In this document: piece by piece, positions 1-8,118 of the stretch
Numbering within the stretch: the stretch's first letter is position 1
Layout of the letters: every line of letters starts with the position of its first letter
Assembly (NCBI RefSeq): GCF_015558785.1
Contig: NZ_JADMOP010000004.1
Coordinates: forward strand, 45,707-109,706
Length of the DNA: 64,000 nucleotides
From: Collinsella aerofaciens
Lineage (GTDB): Bacteria; Actinomycetota; Coriobacteriia; Coriobacteriales; Coriobacteriaceae
Direction: 5' to 3'
The notes under the pieces: generated by a model
Told to the model about the DNA's origin: nothing
Databases searched by the model: none
Seen by the model: the letters and a program-made list of their open reading frames with translations, nothing else
Program-made: the position numbers and the translations under genes

Positions 1-3
1 CAA

Positions 4-79
4 GCGGACATGGCTCAGTTGGTAGAGCACAACCTTGCCAAGGTTGGGGTCGCGGGTTCGAGCCCCGTTGTCCGCTCCA
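4..79 (+). tRNA. tRNA-Gly (GCC), copy 1
   Basis: A 76-nt cloverleaf can be drawn. The acceptor stem GCGGACA pairs with TGTCCGC, the anticodon loop TTGCCAA carries GCC, the T arm reads GGGTTCGAGCCCC, and CCA is encoded. The same sequence recurs exactly at 230-305 and 2359-2434. Confidence 0.97.
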
Positions 80-89
80 TTGCATTTCC

Positions 90-112
90 GGACCGTTTAG
101 GCGGTCCTTTTT
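90..112 (+). terminator. Rho-independent terminator after tRNA-Gly
   Basis: A stem GGACCG/CGGTCC with a 6-nt loop is followed by five T. It lies between two tRNA genes, so tRNA-Gly and tRNA-Cys may be separately terminated or processed. Confidence 0.7.
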
Positions 113-113
113 C

Positions 114-187
114 GGCGAAGTGGCCAAGTGGTAAGGCAGAGGCCTGCAAAGCCTTTACCCCCGGTTCGAATCCGGGCTTCGCCTCCA
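114..187 (+). tRNA. tRNA-Cys (GCA)
   Basis: A 74-nt tRNA. The acceptor GGCGAAG pairs with CTTCGCC, the anticodon loop CTGCAAA contains GCA, and the CCA end is encoded. It sits between two tRNA-Gly copies. Confidence 0.96.
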
Positions 188-196
188 GGCAACATC

Positions 197-222
197 CGGG
201 CGCTCCGGCGCCCGTTTTGTTT
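197..222 (+). terminator. Terminator after tRNA-Cys
   Basis: A stem CGGGCGC/GCGCCCG with a 4-nt loop is followed by TTTTGTTTT. Confidence 0.75.
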
Positions 223-229
223 TACATAT

Positions 230-305
230 GCGGACATGGCTCAGTTGGTAGAGCACAACCTTGCCAAGGTTGGGGTCGCGGGTTCGAGCCCCGTTGTCCG
301 CTCCA
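230..305 (+). tRNA. tRNA-Gly (GCC), copy 2
   Basis: Identical over all 76 nt to the copy at 4-79, with encoded CCA. Confidence 0.97.
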
Positions 306-313
306 AACGCAGC

Positions 314-345
314 AGCCCGACTACCACGGTAGCCGGGCTTTTTTG
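314..345 (+). terminator. Terminator after second tRNA-Gly
   Basis: A stem AGCCCG/CGGGCT, with further pairing of TACC and GGTA inside, is followed by six T. It ends the first tRNA cluster upstream of the glucosidase. Confidence 0.8.
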
Positions 346-483
346 TACCCATCGCATGGGCTCGAACCCGAGAGGGAGCGAGCGTTTTGGGGCGTGGCTG
401 TGGCGTTGTTTGCTGCGAATGTGCGCTTTGGGCGTATCATCGTGGGCATCTCGCATAACCTCGTTGCAAGGGAGATACGCCCC

Positions 484-2217
484 GTGGCTACAGAAAAGTC
501 TTCTTCGCGCTCATGGATGTCCGATGCCGCGATCTATCAGATCTACCCGCGCTCGTTTAAGGATTCGACTGGTTCGGGTCTGGGCGATATCGCGGGCATT
601 ACCCAGCAGATGGACTATCTTGAGCGGCTGGGTATCGAGGCCATCTGGCTGAGCCCGTTTTACCCATCGCCTCTTGTCGATGGTGGCTATGATGTGGCGG
701 ACTACTGCGATGTCGATCCACGTCTCGGCTCGCTTGACGACTTCGATGATATGATCGCTGCGGCTCACGCGCGCGGCATCAAGGTCATCGTCGACATCGT
801 GCCCAACCATTCATCCAGCCAGCACCCCTGGTTCAAAGCCGCTCTTGCCGCCGGCCCCGGATCGCCCGAGCGCGCCCGTTATATCTTCCGCGATGGTCGC
901 GGCGAGCATGGCGAGCTGCCTCCCACCAATTGGAATGCCAACTTTGGCGGCCCCGCATGGACGCGTGTTGCGGACGGTCAGTGGTATCTGCACATGTTTA
1001 CGCCCGAGCAGCCGGACTTTGACTGGTCATGCCCTGAGGTTCACGCGCTCTTTTGCGACGTCCTGGCGTTTTGGAGCGATCGAGGCGTCGACGGCTTTCG
1101 CATTGATGTGGCGCAGGGTCTCGCCAAGGATCTCGACCGCGATGACCTCGACCGGTGGCATCTCGCCGAGGGCGATGACATGGTTGACGACGGCACCCAT
1201 CCGCTGTGGGACCGCAACGAGGTCCACGAGATCTATCGAGAGTGGCGCCGCGTGTTCGACCGCTATAATCCGCCACGCAGCGCCGTTGCCGAGGCGTGGG
1301 TGCTGCCCGAGCGCCAGTATCTCTACGCGCGTCCCAGCGAGCTTGGCCAGACATTCAACTTTGAGTTTGCCAAGGACACTTGGACCTATGATGACATGCA
1401 CACTGCAATCGAGAAGGGCTTGAAGGCAGCCGTCGAATCCGATTCCGCCTCGACCTGGGTACTCTCCAACCACGACGTGCCGCGCGTGGCGACACGCTAT
1501 GCCCTGCCGCAAATCAAGGCGACGCGCTACCACCAGATTGCGCTCGACTGGCTCTTGCGCGACGGGTCGTCTTATGATGAGGACCGTGGACTCGGCGAGC
1601 GCCGCGCGCGGGCGGCCCTTTTGCTTGAGCTGGCGCTTCCGGGCTCGGCATACGTGTATCAGGGTGAGGAGCTCGGCCTTTTTGAGGTGGCTGATATTCC
1701 GTGGGATGCACTCGAAGATCCCACTGCGACCAATACGCACGGACCGAAGCGTGAGAAGGGGCGCGACGGCTGTCGTGTGCCCCTGCCGTGGGTGGCGGCG
1801 GACGATCCCGCGCAGGGCGGATCGTTTGGGTTTTCGCCGGCGGACGCCGATGCGGCGCCCCATCTGCCGCAACCTGCATGGTTTTCCGATTACGCTGTCG
1901 ATAGGGAAGAAGCGGACCCGACATCGATGCTTGCGCTCTATCGTGACGCCCTCTGGCTGCGGCGCAAGCTGCGCGGGTGCGCCAACGATCTTGCGTGGCT
2001 CGATCTTGACGGGCGCACCGGTCTTGCGGATGGCGCCGAGGGCGCCGAGGGCGGCGTCATCGCCTATCGCCGCGACAACGGCTGGGCGTGTGTGACGAAC
2101 TTCGGTGCAGCACCCGTGGAGTTGCCGGCGGGCAGGGTCCTGCTCACCTCATCACCGCTTGCAGACGGCAGGCTCGCGCAGGACAGCTCTGCCTGGATCA
2201 TGCTCGGTGAGATGTAA
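484..2217 (+). CDS. GH13 alpha-glucosidase (oligo-1,6-glucosidase type)
   Basis: This 577-aa cytoplasmic glycoside hydrolase family 13 enzyme likely releases glucose from short alpha-glucosides such as isomaltose or maltose. All four GH13 regions are visible: DIVPNH at about residue 104, GFRIDVA with the nucleophile Asp near 208, AEAW with the acid/base Glu near 270, and NHD near 329. The N-terminal AIYQIYPRSF is typical of oligo-1,6-glucosidases and trehalulose synthases, and the length fits. I chose the GTG start because AGGGAGA lies about 10 bases upstream; the open frame continues backwards through the tRNA genes, which is not meaningful. No signal peptide is seen. The exact linkage preference cannot be read from motifs. 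It stands alone between two tRNA clusters. Confidence 0.9.
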   Translation: MATEKSSSRSWMSDAAIYQIYPRSFKDSTGSGLGDIAGITQQMDYLERLGIEAIWLSPFYPSPLVDGGYDVADYCDVDPRLGSLDDFDDMIAAAHARGIKVIVDIVPNHSSSQHPWFKAALAAGPGSPERARYIFRDGRGEHGELPPTNWNANFGGPAWTRVADGQWYLHMFTPEQPDFDWSCPEVHALFCDVLAFWSDRGVDGFRIDVAQGLAKDLDRDDLDRWHLAEGDDMVDDGTHPLWDRNEVHEIYREWRRVFDRYNPPRSAVAEAWVLPERQYLYARPSELGQTFNFEFAKDTWTYDDMHTAIEKGLKAAVESDSASTWVLSNHDVPRVATRYALPQIKATRYHQIALDWLLRDGSSYDEDRGLGERRARAALLLELALPGSAYVYQGEELGLFEVADIPWDALEDPTATNTHGPKREKGRDGCRVPLPWVAADDPAQGGSFGFSPADADAAPHLPQPAWFSDYAVDREEADPTSMLALYRDALWLRRKLRGCANDLAWLDLDGRTGLADGAEGAEGGVIAYRRDNGWACVTNFGAAPVELPAGRVLLTSSPLADGRLAQDSSAWIMLGEM

Positions 2218-2317
2218 GGGCCTCTTGCGGCGAGTTTGCGTTTGCCTACACCTTCCGTGGCGGCTGATGTCTTCGCGAGGTTCGCGAGGGCGTTGCAAAA
2301 CTTTTCAAAAAAAGTTC

Positions 2318-2346
2318 TTGCATAGGATGCGGGCATCACGTAAGAT
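2318..2346 (+). promoter_or_regulatory. Sigma-A type promoter for tRNA-Gly/tRNA-Val
   Basis: TTGCAT and TAAGAT are separated by exactly 17 bp, ending 12 bp before the mature tRNA-Gly 5' end. Placement and spacing fit a stable-RNA promoter. Confidence 0.7.
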
Positions 2347-2358
2347 TAATCCTCGTAA

Positions 2359-2434
2359 GCGGACATGGCTCAGTTGGTAGAGCACAACCTTGCCAAGGTT
2401 GGGGTCGCGGGTTCGAGCCCCGTTGTCCGCTCCA
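2359..2434 (+). tRNA. tRNA-Gly (GCC), copy 3
   Basis: A third identical 76-nt copy with anticodon GCC and encoded CCA. It is cotranscribed with tRNA-Val, 3 nt downstream. Confidence 0.97.
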
Positions 2435-2437
2435 TTT

Positions 2438-2512
2438 GGGCGTTTAGCTCAGGGGGAGAGCGCTTCCCTGACACGGAAGAGGTCAGAAGTTCAAATCTTC
2501 TAACGCCCACCA
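2438..2512 (+). tRNA. tRNA-Val (GAC)
   Basis: A 75-nt tRNA. The acceptor GGGCGTT pairs with AACGCCC, the anticodon stem CTTCC/GGAAG encloses loop CTGACAC with GAC, and CCA is encoded. Confidence 0.96.
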
Positions 2513-2520
2513 AATGTTCG

Positions 2521-2557
2521 CAGCTCAGAGGCTATGTCCTCTGGGCTGTTTTGTTTT
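2521..2557 (+). terminator. Terminator of the tRNA-Gly/tRNA-Val unit
   Basis: An 11-bp stem CAGCTCAGAGG/CCTCTGGGCTG with one G-T pair is followed by TTTTGTTTT. Confidence 0.85.
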
Positions 2558-2872
2558 GCCACCAAGCACGCCGCCAAATAAGCCACCAAATATTGATCCA
2601 AGGTCTGTACGCGATGGTCTTCGCATCCCGTAGAGGTGCCGGCAGATTGCATACGTCCTGGCCGATCGTGACCGCAACATGTTGGTCAAGCATAATCTTT
2701 TGGATTCTTTTGGCGTGAACGGCTTGGTTTTGGTAGGATTTGTCAGCGGCTTGACTAAGGGGGTTTTATAACTGCCATGCAGGTAGCCGTGTTGGTAACG
2801 TTTTACCGACTTGCCAAGAACCCCTCATAATTAATGCGTCTGGAAAATGACCAATTGCTTTGACCTGCTGAA
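2558..2872. other. Intergenic stretch downstream of tRNA-Val, no supported gene
   Basis: No convincing gene is found. On the plus strand the phase from about 2646 to 2769 is open for roughly 40 codons with host-like codons but has no start or ribosome binding site; the opposite strand also has a ~50-codon open phase with no recognisable product. The motif CCACCAAAT at the tRNA-Val 3' end recurs near 2583, which could be a decayed attachment-site repeat or chance. The stretch is more AT-rich than its surroundings. Confidence 0.4.
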
Positions 2873-2923
2873 ACACTATATGTTGTGTTTGAACTAAAAA
2901 AAGAATACAGGATATAGATGTGT
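2873..2923 (+). promoter_or_regulatory. NrdR box and promoter of nrdD
   Basis: The sequence ACACTATATGTTGTGT at 2873-2888 matches the known NrdR-box consensus at 15 of 16 positions. Directly after it, TTGAAC (2889-2894) and ATATAG (2912-2917) are spaced 17 bp as a promoter. A degenerate second box, ACAGGATATAGATGTGT (2907-2923), overlaps the -10. NrdR bound here would block RNA polymerase. This is the expected arrangement for dATP-sensing repression of ribonucleotide reductase genes. Confidence 0.75.
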
Positions 2924-3145
2924 CTTTGTCGTATGATAGATGGCGGACAGAGAACGAAGACCTTAATTGCCTCTTTCGAACGTGTCCTTGAGCCGCTTGA
3001 TTGGCTCTAGGGAATGTCCGCATGGAGGCTTATGGTTTATCGAGAACACAGATTGCGCGACGGCGCCGCAAGACAGGGGCAAGCCCTGCCGGGCATCGTT
3101 TGGCTCTGAAGCGCAATGAGGCTACGACGCGAAAGAGGCAAGAGG

Positions 3146-5368
3146 ATGAAGATCATCAAGCGCAGCGGCACCGAGGTTGTCTTTGACATCGATAAGATCG
3201 TCAATGCCATCCGCGCCGCCAACTTGGAGGTCGAGGAGAGTTCTCGTCTAACCGACCGCCAGGTGGTTTATGCGGCGCAAAACGTCGCCGAGGCATGCGA
3301 GAACGCGGGCCACACCGTTTCGGTCGAGGAGATCCAGGATTTGGTCGAGGACGAGATCATGCGTCTCGACTGCTACGAGGTTGCCCGCCACTACATCATC
3401 TATCGCTATGTTCAGAGCCTGAAGCGCCAGAAGAACACGACCGATGACAAGATCCTGTCGTTGATTGAGTGCAATAACGAAGAGGTCAAGCAGGAGAACT
3501 CCAACAAGAACCCGACCGTCAACTCCGTTCAGCGCGACTATATGGCCGGCGAGATTTCCAAGGACCTGACCCAGCGCGTGCTGCTGCCCCAGGAGATCGT
3601 GGACGCCCATAATGAGGGCCTGATCCACTTCCATGATTCGGATTACTTTGCTCAGCACATGCACAACTGCGACCTGGTGAACCTGGAGGACATGCTCCAG
3701 AACGGCACCGTTATCTCGGGCACGCTGATCGAGAAGCCGCACAGCTTCTCGACCGCCTGCAACATCGCGACGCAGATTATCGCTCAGGTTGCTTCCTCCC
3801 AGTACGGCGGCCAGTCGATTTCGCTGACCCATCTTGCTCCGTTTGTTGAGGTGAGCCGTCAGAAGATTCGCGGCGAGGTCGCCCGCGAGCTCGAGGAGCT
3901 CGGCGTTTCCGCATCTCCCGAAAAGGTCCGCGAGGTTGTTGAGGACCGCCTGCGTGACGAGATCCGTCGCGGCGTTCAGACGATTCAGTATCAGGTCGTA
4001 ACTCTTATGACCACCAACGGCCAGGCGCCGTTCGTGACGGTCTTTATGTATCTTAACGAGGCCCGTACGCCTCAGGAGAAGCACGACCTTGCCATGATCG
4101 TGGAGGAGACGCTTCGCCAGCGCTACGAGGGCGTTAAGAACGAGGCCGGCGTATGGATTACCCCGGCATTCCCCAAGCTCATCTATGTGCTCGAGGACGA
4201 TAACGTTCACGAGAATTCCCCGTACTTCTACCTGACCCAGCTGGCCGCTAAGTGCACCGCCAAGCGCATGGTGCCCGACTACATCTCCGAGAAGAAGATG
4301 CGCGAGCTCAAGCTGTCGAAGGGCGAGACCGCGGGCAACGGCGACTGCTATACCTGCATGGGCTGCCGCAGCTTCCTGACGCCCGACCGTTCGGGCAACG
4401 GCTTTAACAATGTCGCCAACGCGCTGAACTATGACCCGACCAAGCCTAAGTACTATGGCCGCTTTAACCAGGGCGTTGTGACCATTAACCTGCCTGATGT
4501 CGCGCTGAGCTCGCATCAGGACATGGACAAGTTCTGGAAGATCTTCGACGAGCGCCTTGAGCTATGCCACCGCGCCCTGCTGTGCCGTCATAAGCGTCTG
4601 ATGGGTACGCTTTCGGATGCCGCGCCGATTCTTTGGCAGTACGGTGCCCTCGCCCGCCTGAAGAAGGGCGAGACGATCGACAAGCTGCTCGTGGGCGGTT
4701 ACTCCACCATTAGTCTGGGTTATGCCGGCCTGTATGAGTGCGTCAAGTACATGACGGGCCACAGCCACACCGAGAAGGAGGGCACGCCCTTTGCCATGGC
4801 CGTCATGCAGCGCATGAACGACAAGTGCGCGGAGTGGAAGGCCGAAAGCGATATTGACTTCTCGCTGTACGGTACCCCGCTTGAGTCGACGACCTACAAG
4901 TTCGCCAAGTGCCTGCAGCGTCGTTTTGGCATCATCCCGGGCGTGACGGACAAGGGCTACATCACCAACAGCTACCACGTCCACGTGTCCGAGGAGATCG
5001 ACGCATTCGACAAGCTCAAATTCGAGGGTATGTTCCAGCAGCTTTCGCCGGGCGGTGCAATCTCCTACGTCGAGGTTCCCAACATGCAGGACAACCTCAA
5101 GGCTGTCATCCGCGTGATGCAGTACATCTACGACAACATCATGTACGCCGAGCTCAACACCAAGAGCGATTACTGCCAGGTGTGCGGCTACGACGGTGAG
5201 ATCAAGATTGTCGAGGATGACGGCAAGCTGGTGTGGGAGTGCCCCAACTGTGGCAATCGTGACCAGGAGAAGATGAACGTCGCCCGTCGTACGTGCGGCT
5301 ACATCGGTACCCAGTTCTGGAACCAGGGTCGAACCGAGGAGATCCGCGACCGCGTGCTGCATCTCTAA
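3146..5368 (+). CDS. nrdD: Anaerobic (class III) ribonucleoside-triphosphate reductase
   Basis: This 740-aa enzyme reduces ribonucleotides to deoxyribonucleotides without oxygen, using a glycyl radical. An N-terminal ATP-cone (about residues 1-90, starting KIIKRSGTEVVFDIDKI) gives allosteric control. The TCMGC segment near 410 lies in the catalytic domain. A C-terminal zinc site CQVC...CPNC precedes the glycyl radical loop RTCGYIGTQF, with the radical Gly near 718. The start was chosen at MKIIKRSG because AAAGAGG sits 7 bases upstream; an earlier in-frame ATG at 3116 lacks this. An NrdR box lies about 260 bp upstream. Its activase NrdG follows, but 426 bp away, an unusually long gap filled by two palindromes. 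Confidence 0.97.
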   Translation: MKIIKRSGTEVVFDIDKIVNAIRAANLEVEESSRLTDRQVVYAAQNVAEACENAGHTVSVEEIQDLVEDEIMRLDCYEVARHYIIYRYVQSLKRQKNTTDDKILSLIECNNEEVKQENSNKNPTVNSVQRDYMAGEISKDLTQRVLLPQEIVDAHNEGLIHFHDSDYFAQHMHNCDLVNLEDMLQNGTVISGTLIEKPHSFSTACNIATQIIAQVASSQYGGQSISLTHLAPFVEVSRQKIRGEVARELEELGVSASPEKVREVVEDRLRDEIRRGVQTIQYQVVTLMTTNGQAPFVTVFMYLNEARTPQEKHDLAMIVEETLRQRYEGVKNEAGVWITPAFPKLIYVLEDDNVHENSPYFYLTQLAAKCTAKRMVPDYISEKKMRELKLSKGETAGNGDCYTCMGCRSFLTPDRSGNGFNNVANALNYDPTKPKYYGRFNQGVVTINLPDVALSSHQDMDKFWKIFDERLELCHRALLCRHKRLMGTLSDAAPILWQYGALARLKKGETIDKLLVGGYSTISLGYAGLYECVKYMTGHSHTEKEGTPFAMAVMQRMNDKCAEWKAESDIDFSLYGTPLESTTYKFAKCLQRRFGIIPGVTDKGYITNSYHVHVSEEIDAFDKLKFEGMFQQLSPGGAISYVEVPNMQDNLKAVIRVMQYIYDNIMYAELNTKSDYCQVCGYDGEIKIVEDDGKLVWECPNCGNRDQEKMNVARRTCGYIGTQFWNQGRTEEIRDRVLHL

Positions 5369-5379
5369 TAACCATCCCA

Positions 5380-5517
5380 GGCCGCCCCGTAGCGAGGCCC
5401 CGGACCTTTACTCGCTATTTCGGACAGTCCTGGCTCACGACGGAGGCGCCACTGGCGCCTCCTGTTCGTGCGGAACTCATATCGAGCAAAGGTCCGGGGC
5501 CTCGCTACGGGGCGGCC
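5380..5517. repeat. Long nested inverted repeat between nrdD and nrdG
   Basis: The outer arms 5380-5414 and 5483-5517 are complementary over 35 positions with one mismatch; the first 30 pair perfectly. Between them a second perfect palindrome pairs GGAGGCGCC (5442-5450) with GGCGCCTCC (5454-5462). The whole can fold into a GC-rich cruciform or RNA hairpin beginning 12 bp after the nrdD stop codon. No T run follows, so it is not a simple terminator. It may stabilise the nrdD transcript or be a REP-like or MITE-like insertion. Confidence 0.9.
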
Positions 5518-5697
5518 AAGTTGACGTAGCTGAGATGTAGCTCGCGGTCTGCTCACTCCTCGAAGTTTTTAGCGGAAATAATTCGAGCTGCAGCAGCGAT
5601 TGATTTGCAATGGCGGTTGAGCTGCAACAAAGTTTTTATTGGACCTCGAACCCTATACTCGATGTTCGCTTCGTTCATTGAGTTACCCTTTGCATGA

Positions 5698-5777
5698 GGC
5701 CGGGACATATCGTCCCGCCCGCAGTTTCGCAGGCCGAAGGCCGAGAATGTTTGAGGACGGGATGATATGTCCCGGCC
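5698..5777. repeat. 20-bp inverted repeat in the nrdG leader
   Basis: GGCCGGGACATATCGTCCCG (5698-5717) pairs with 5758-5777 at 19 of 20 positions. The 40-nt interior contains a further small hairpin, GGCC-GAA-GGCC. It ends 5 nt before the nrdG ribosome binding site, so it could affect translation or separate nrdD from nrdG expression. Its sequence differs from the larger palindrome upstream. Confidence 0.85.
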
Positions 5778-5794
5778 TCCCGGGAGAGTTACCT

Positions 5795-6376
5795 ATGAAC
5801 TACGCGAACATTAAGTATTTCGACATTGCTGATGGAGAAGGCGTTCGTACTTCTCTGTTTGTGAGCGGGTGCCGTCGTGGGTGCAAGAATTGCTTTAACT
5901 CTGTCGCGTGGGACTTTGCTGCGGGTGAGCCGTTCGATCGTGCCGTCGAGGACAAGATTATCGAGAGCCTCGACCACCCCTTTATCGATGGTCTGACGAT
6001 TCTGGGCGGCGAGCCTATGGAGCCCGAGAATCAGGTGGGGCTTGTTGACTTTATCGAACGCGTGCGTGCGGCCTATCCCGCGGGGTCGGGCAAGACCATT
6101 TGGTGCTTTACCGGCGACGTGCTCGAGGAGCTTATGCCGGGTGGCCGTCATCATACCGAGGTGACGAACCGTATCCTGGCCCGCCTCGACATGTTGGTGG
6201 ACGGCCCGTTTGTTCAGGATCTGTACGATATCTCATTGCGTTTTAGAGGCTCGAGTAACCAGCGTGTGATCGATATGAACGCTACGCGCGACCGTGCTGA
6301 GCGCGAGGGTGTTGCGCTTTGTGATGCGGTTGAACTTTGGCGGGACGATCCAGTCTATTCGACCCATACTATGTAG
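5795..6376 (+). CDS. nrdG: Anaerobic ribonucleotide reductase activating protein (radical SAM)
   Basis: This 193-aa radical-SAM activase installs the glycyl radical on NrdD using S-adenosylmethionine and a 4Fe-4S cluster. The cluster motif CxxxCxxC is visible in GCRRGCKNCFN near residue 30, and GGEP near 70 is the SAM-binding motif. GGGAGAG upstream of ATG supports this start. The length matches short NrdG proteins. It is preceded by a 20-bp inverted repeat and followed closely by folE. Confidence 0.95.
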   Translation: MNYANIKYFDIADGEGVRTSLFVSGCRRGCKNCFNSVAWDFAAGEPFDRAVEDKIIESLDHPFIDGLTILGGEPMEPENQVGLVDFIERVRAAYPAGSGKTIWCFTGDVLEELMPGGRHHTEVTNRILARLDMLVDGPFVQDLYDISLRFRGSSNQRVIDMNATRDRAEREGVALCDAVELWRDDPVYSTHTM

Positions 6377-6442
6377 CTTGTGGCCGATGCCAAAGGGCGT
6401 GGTACCATAGCGCGAACGCAAAATCGGAAAAGTGAGGCCCAG

Positions 6443-7000
6443 ATGATCGATCAGGAAAAAGTCGAGGCCGCCATTAAGCTGTTGCTTGAGGGCATAGGCG
6501 AGGACCCAACTCGTGAGGGCCTGCTGGAGACCCCGGCGCGCGTTGCCCGTATGTATGGTGAGATCGCCGGCGGTATGGACCAGAGTGCCGAGGAGCACCT
6601 GTCCAAAACCTTTGCCGTCGCTTCGAACGATTTGGTTATCGAGCGCGACATCACGTTCTACTCGCTGTGCGAACATCATCTGCTGCCGTTTTATGGCAAG
6701 GCCGCCATTGGTTATATCCCCAACGGCCGTGTCGCAGGGCTCTCTAAGCTTGCCCGCACGGTTGAGGTCTACGCCCGTCGTCTGCAGCTGCAGGAGCAGC
6801 TGTGCGCACAGGTTGCCGATGCCCTCATGGAGTATCTCGCTCCCCAGGGAGCGATTGTGCTCATGGAGGCTGAGCATATGTGCATGACCATGCGCGGCGT
6901 GCAAAAGCCTGGCACCAAGACCGTGACGCTCGCTCGCCGCGGCGTCTTTGAGACCGATCCGTCGCTCGAGGAGCGGTTCTTTAGGATGCTGGGCCGTTAG
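6443..7000 (+). CDS. folE: GTP cyclohydrolase I
   Basis: The enzyme converts GTP to 7,8-dihydroneopterin triphosphate, the first step of folate synthesis. In 185 aa it shows [20 protein letters not shown], the zinc-binding CEHH near residue 74, the core [16 protein letters not shown] and the C-terminal EHMCMTMRG containing the second zinc Cys. GTGAGG precedes ATG. It starts a folE / HD-domain / folB cluster; the next gene begins 1 nt after its stop. Confidence 0.96.
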   Translation: MIDQEKVEAAIKLLLEGIGEDPTREGLLETPARVARMYGEIAGGMDQSAEEHLSKTFAVASNDLVIERDITFYSLCEHHLLPFYGKAAIGYIPNGRVAGLSKLARTVEVYARRLQLQEQLCAQVADALMEYLAPQGAIVLMEAEHMCMTMRGVQKPGTKTVTLARRGVFETDPSLEERFFRMLGR

Positions 7001-7001
7001 C

Positions 7002-7583
7002 ATGAGGGTCGTCAATGACTTTACATCGAAGACCGATGGGGGGACGCCGCGTCGCGGCTTCATGGCTTCGGGCCTGGCGCCTTTTGGCGTTATGCCTCGT
7101 ATCGATTACATCTGTGCCAACGGCCTGTTCCGGCGCCACCTGGGCAACATTGCTCAGCTGGAATCGGGGCGCATCTTCTGCCGCCACGGTATCGACCATC
7201 TGCTCGATGTCGCTCGCATTATGTGGATTAAGAATCTCGAGGAAGATCTCGAGTTTGACCGCGAGGTCATCTACGCCACGGCACTTCTTCACGATATCGG
7301 CAAAGATGAACAGTATGAATCGGGTATATCCCATGATGTTGCAAGCGAACGCGTCGCTGATGCAATTCTCGGCGGCATGCCTGATGACGTGGCGTTTGAG
7401 CCGGCCGATGCCGCAGCCATTAAGACGGCCATTCTGGGCCATCGAAAGCTGCGCGTGAACAGCCAACCGCTTGAGCGTTTGCTCTATGCAGCCGACAAAG
7501 CGTCGCGCGCCTGCTTTGCATGCCCCGCGCGCAATGCTTGCAACTGGAGCGATGATAAAAAGAACCTGTCGATTCGCGTGTAG
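7002..7583 (+). CDS. HD-domain phosphohydrolase, folate-cluster associated
   Basis: This 193-aa protein has an HD-superfamily metal site: RHGIDH near residue 60, LLHDIGKDE near 98 and ILGHRK near 145. Such proteins hydrolyse phosphoester bonds, often of nucleotides. The C-terminus carries CFACPARNAC, a Cys cluster that could bind zinc or an iron-sulfur cluster, which is uncommon in plain HD domains. It lies between folE and folB, so a role on dihydroneopterin phosphates is conceivable, since the phosphatase for that step is often unknown. The start is uncertain: internal ATG codons at 7062 and 7092 are possible, and none has a strong ribosome binding site. Confidence 0.75.
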   Translation: MRVVNDFTSKTDGGTPRRGFMASGLAPFGVMPRIDYICANGLFRRHLGNIAQLESGRIFCRHGIDHLLDVARIMWIKNLEEDLEFDREVIYATALLHDIGKDEQYESGISHDVASERVADAILGGMPDDVAFEPADAAAIKTAILGHRKLRVNSQPLERLLYAADKASRACFACPARNACNWSDDKKNLSIRV

Positions 7584-7626
7584 TTAGTTTGCGCGGTCGG
7601 GGTTCTAAACGAAGGAGACGATCGCG

Positions 7627-8112
7627 ATGAGTAACAAAAAACTGCCCGAGAATGCAACCAAGACTGAAGGTGCCGAGCTCGCACGCCGTGGAAGGGGCGA
7701 AATATCCACCGCAACGGCGGTGCCCCACGTGAGCTATGACGATCTGCGCCATGCCGATCGCATTACTATCGACGGTCTCGAGGTCTTTGCCAACCACGGC
7801 GTGTATCCCGAAGAGAACGCGCTGGGCCAGAAGTTCATCGTGTCCTTGGTGCTCTATGCCGACCTGCGTGCAGCGGGGGAGCACGATAACCTGGACGCCT
7901 CGATTGACTACGGCTCGGTGTGCCACGATGTCGATGGCTATCTGCGCGAGCATACGTTTAAACTCATCGAGGCGGCAGCCGAGGGTGTGGCCCAGATGCT
8001 GCTGCGTCGTTACCCCTTGCTGCTTGGCGTGCGTGTTAAGCTCGATAAGCCTTGGGCGCCCGTCGGTCTTCCCCTGGCAAGCTGCGGCGTCGAGATCGAG
8101 CGCGTGCGCTAA
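7627..8112 (+). CDS. folB: Dihydroneopterin aldolase
   Basis: The product converts 7,8-dihydroneopterin to 6-hydroxymethyl-dihydropterin. The FolB domain starts near residue 45 (DRITIDGLEVFANHGVYPEE) and runs to the end, including DNLDASIDYGSV and KLDKPWAP. The first ~40 residues are a polar extension not usual for FolB (about 120 aa); the AAGGAGA site before ATG supports the long form. folP and folK are not in this window. Confidence 0.92.
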   Translation: MSNKKLPENATKTEGAELARRGRGEISTATAVPHVSYDDLRHADRITIDGLEVFANHGVYPEENALGQKFIVSLVLYADLRAAGEHDNLDASIDYGSVCHDVDGYLREHTFKLIEAAAEGVAQMLLRRYPLLLGVRVKLDKPWAPVGLPLASCGVEIERVR

Positions 8113-8118
8113 CCGGTT

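Noticed and set aside
10-483. Open frame running through tRNA-Gly, tRNA-Cys and tRNA-Gly into the glucosidase
   Set aside because: The segment consists of tRNA genes and terminators; the glucosidase has its own ribosome binding site at the GTG 484.
2510-2595. Repeated CCACCAAAT at the tRNA-Val 3' end as an attachment-site pair
   Set aside because: Only 9 bp shared and no integrase or island between; too weak to call.
5293-5556. Short frames on both strands encoding similar GRPVARPRTF peptides
   Set aside because: Both are translations of the two arms of the same inverted repeat.
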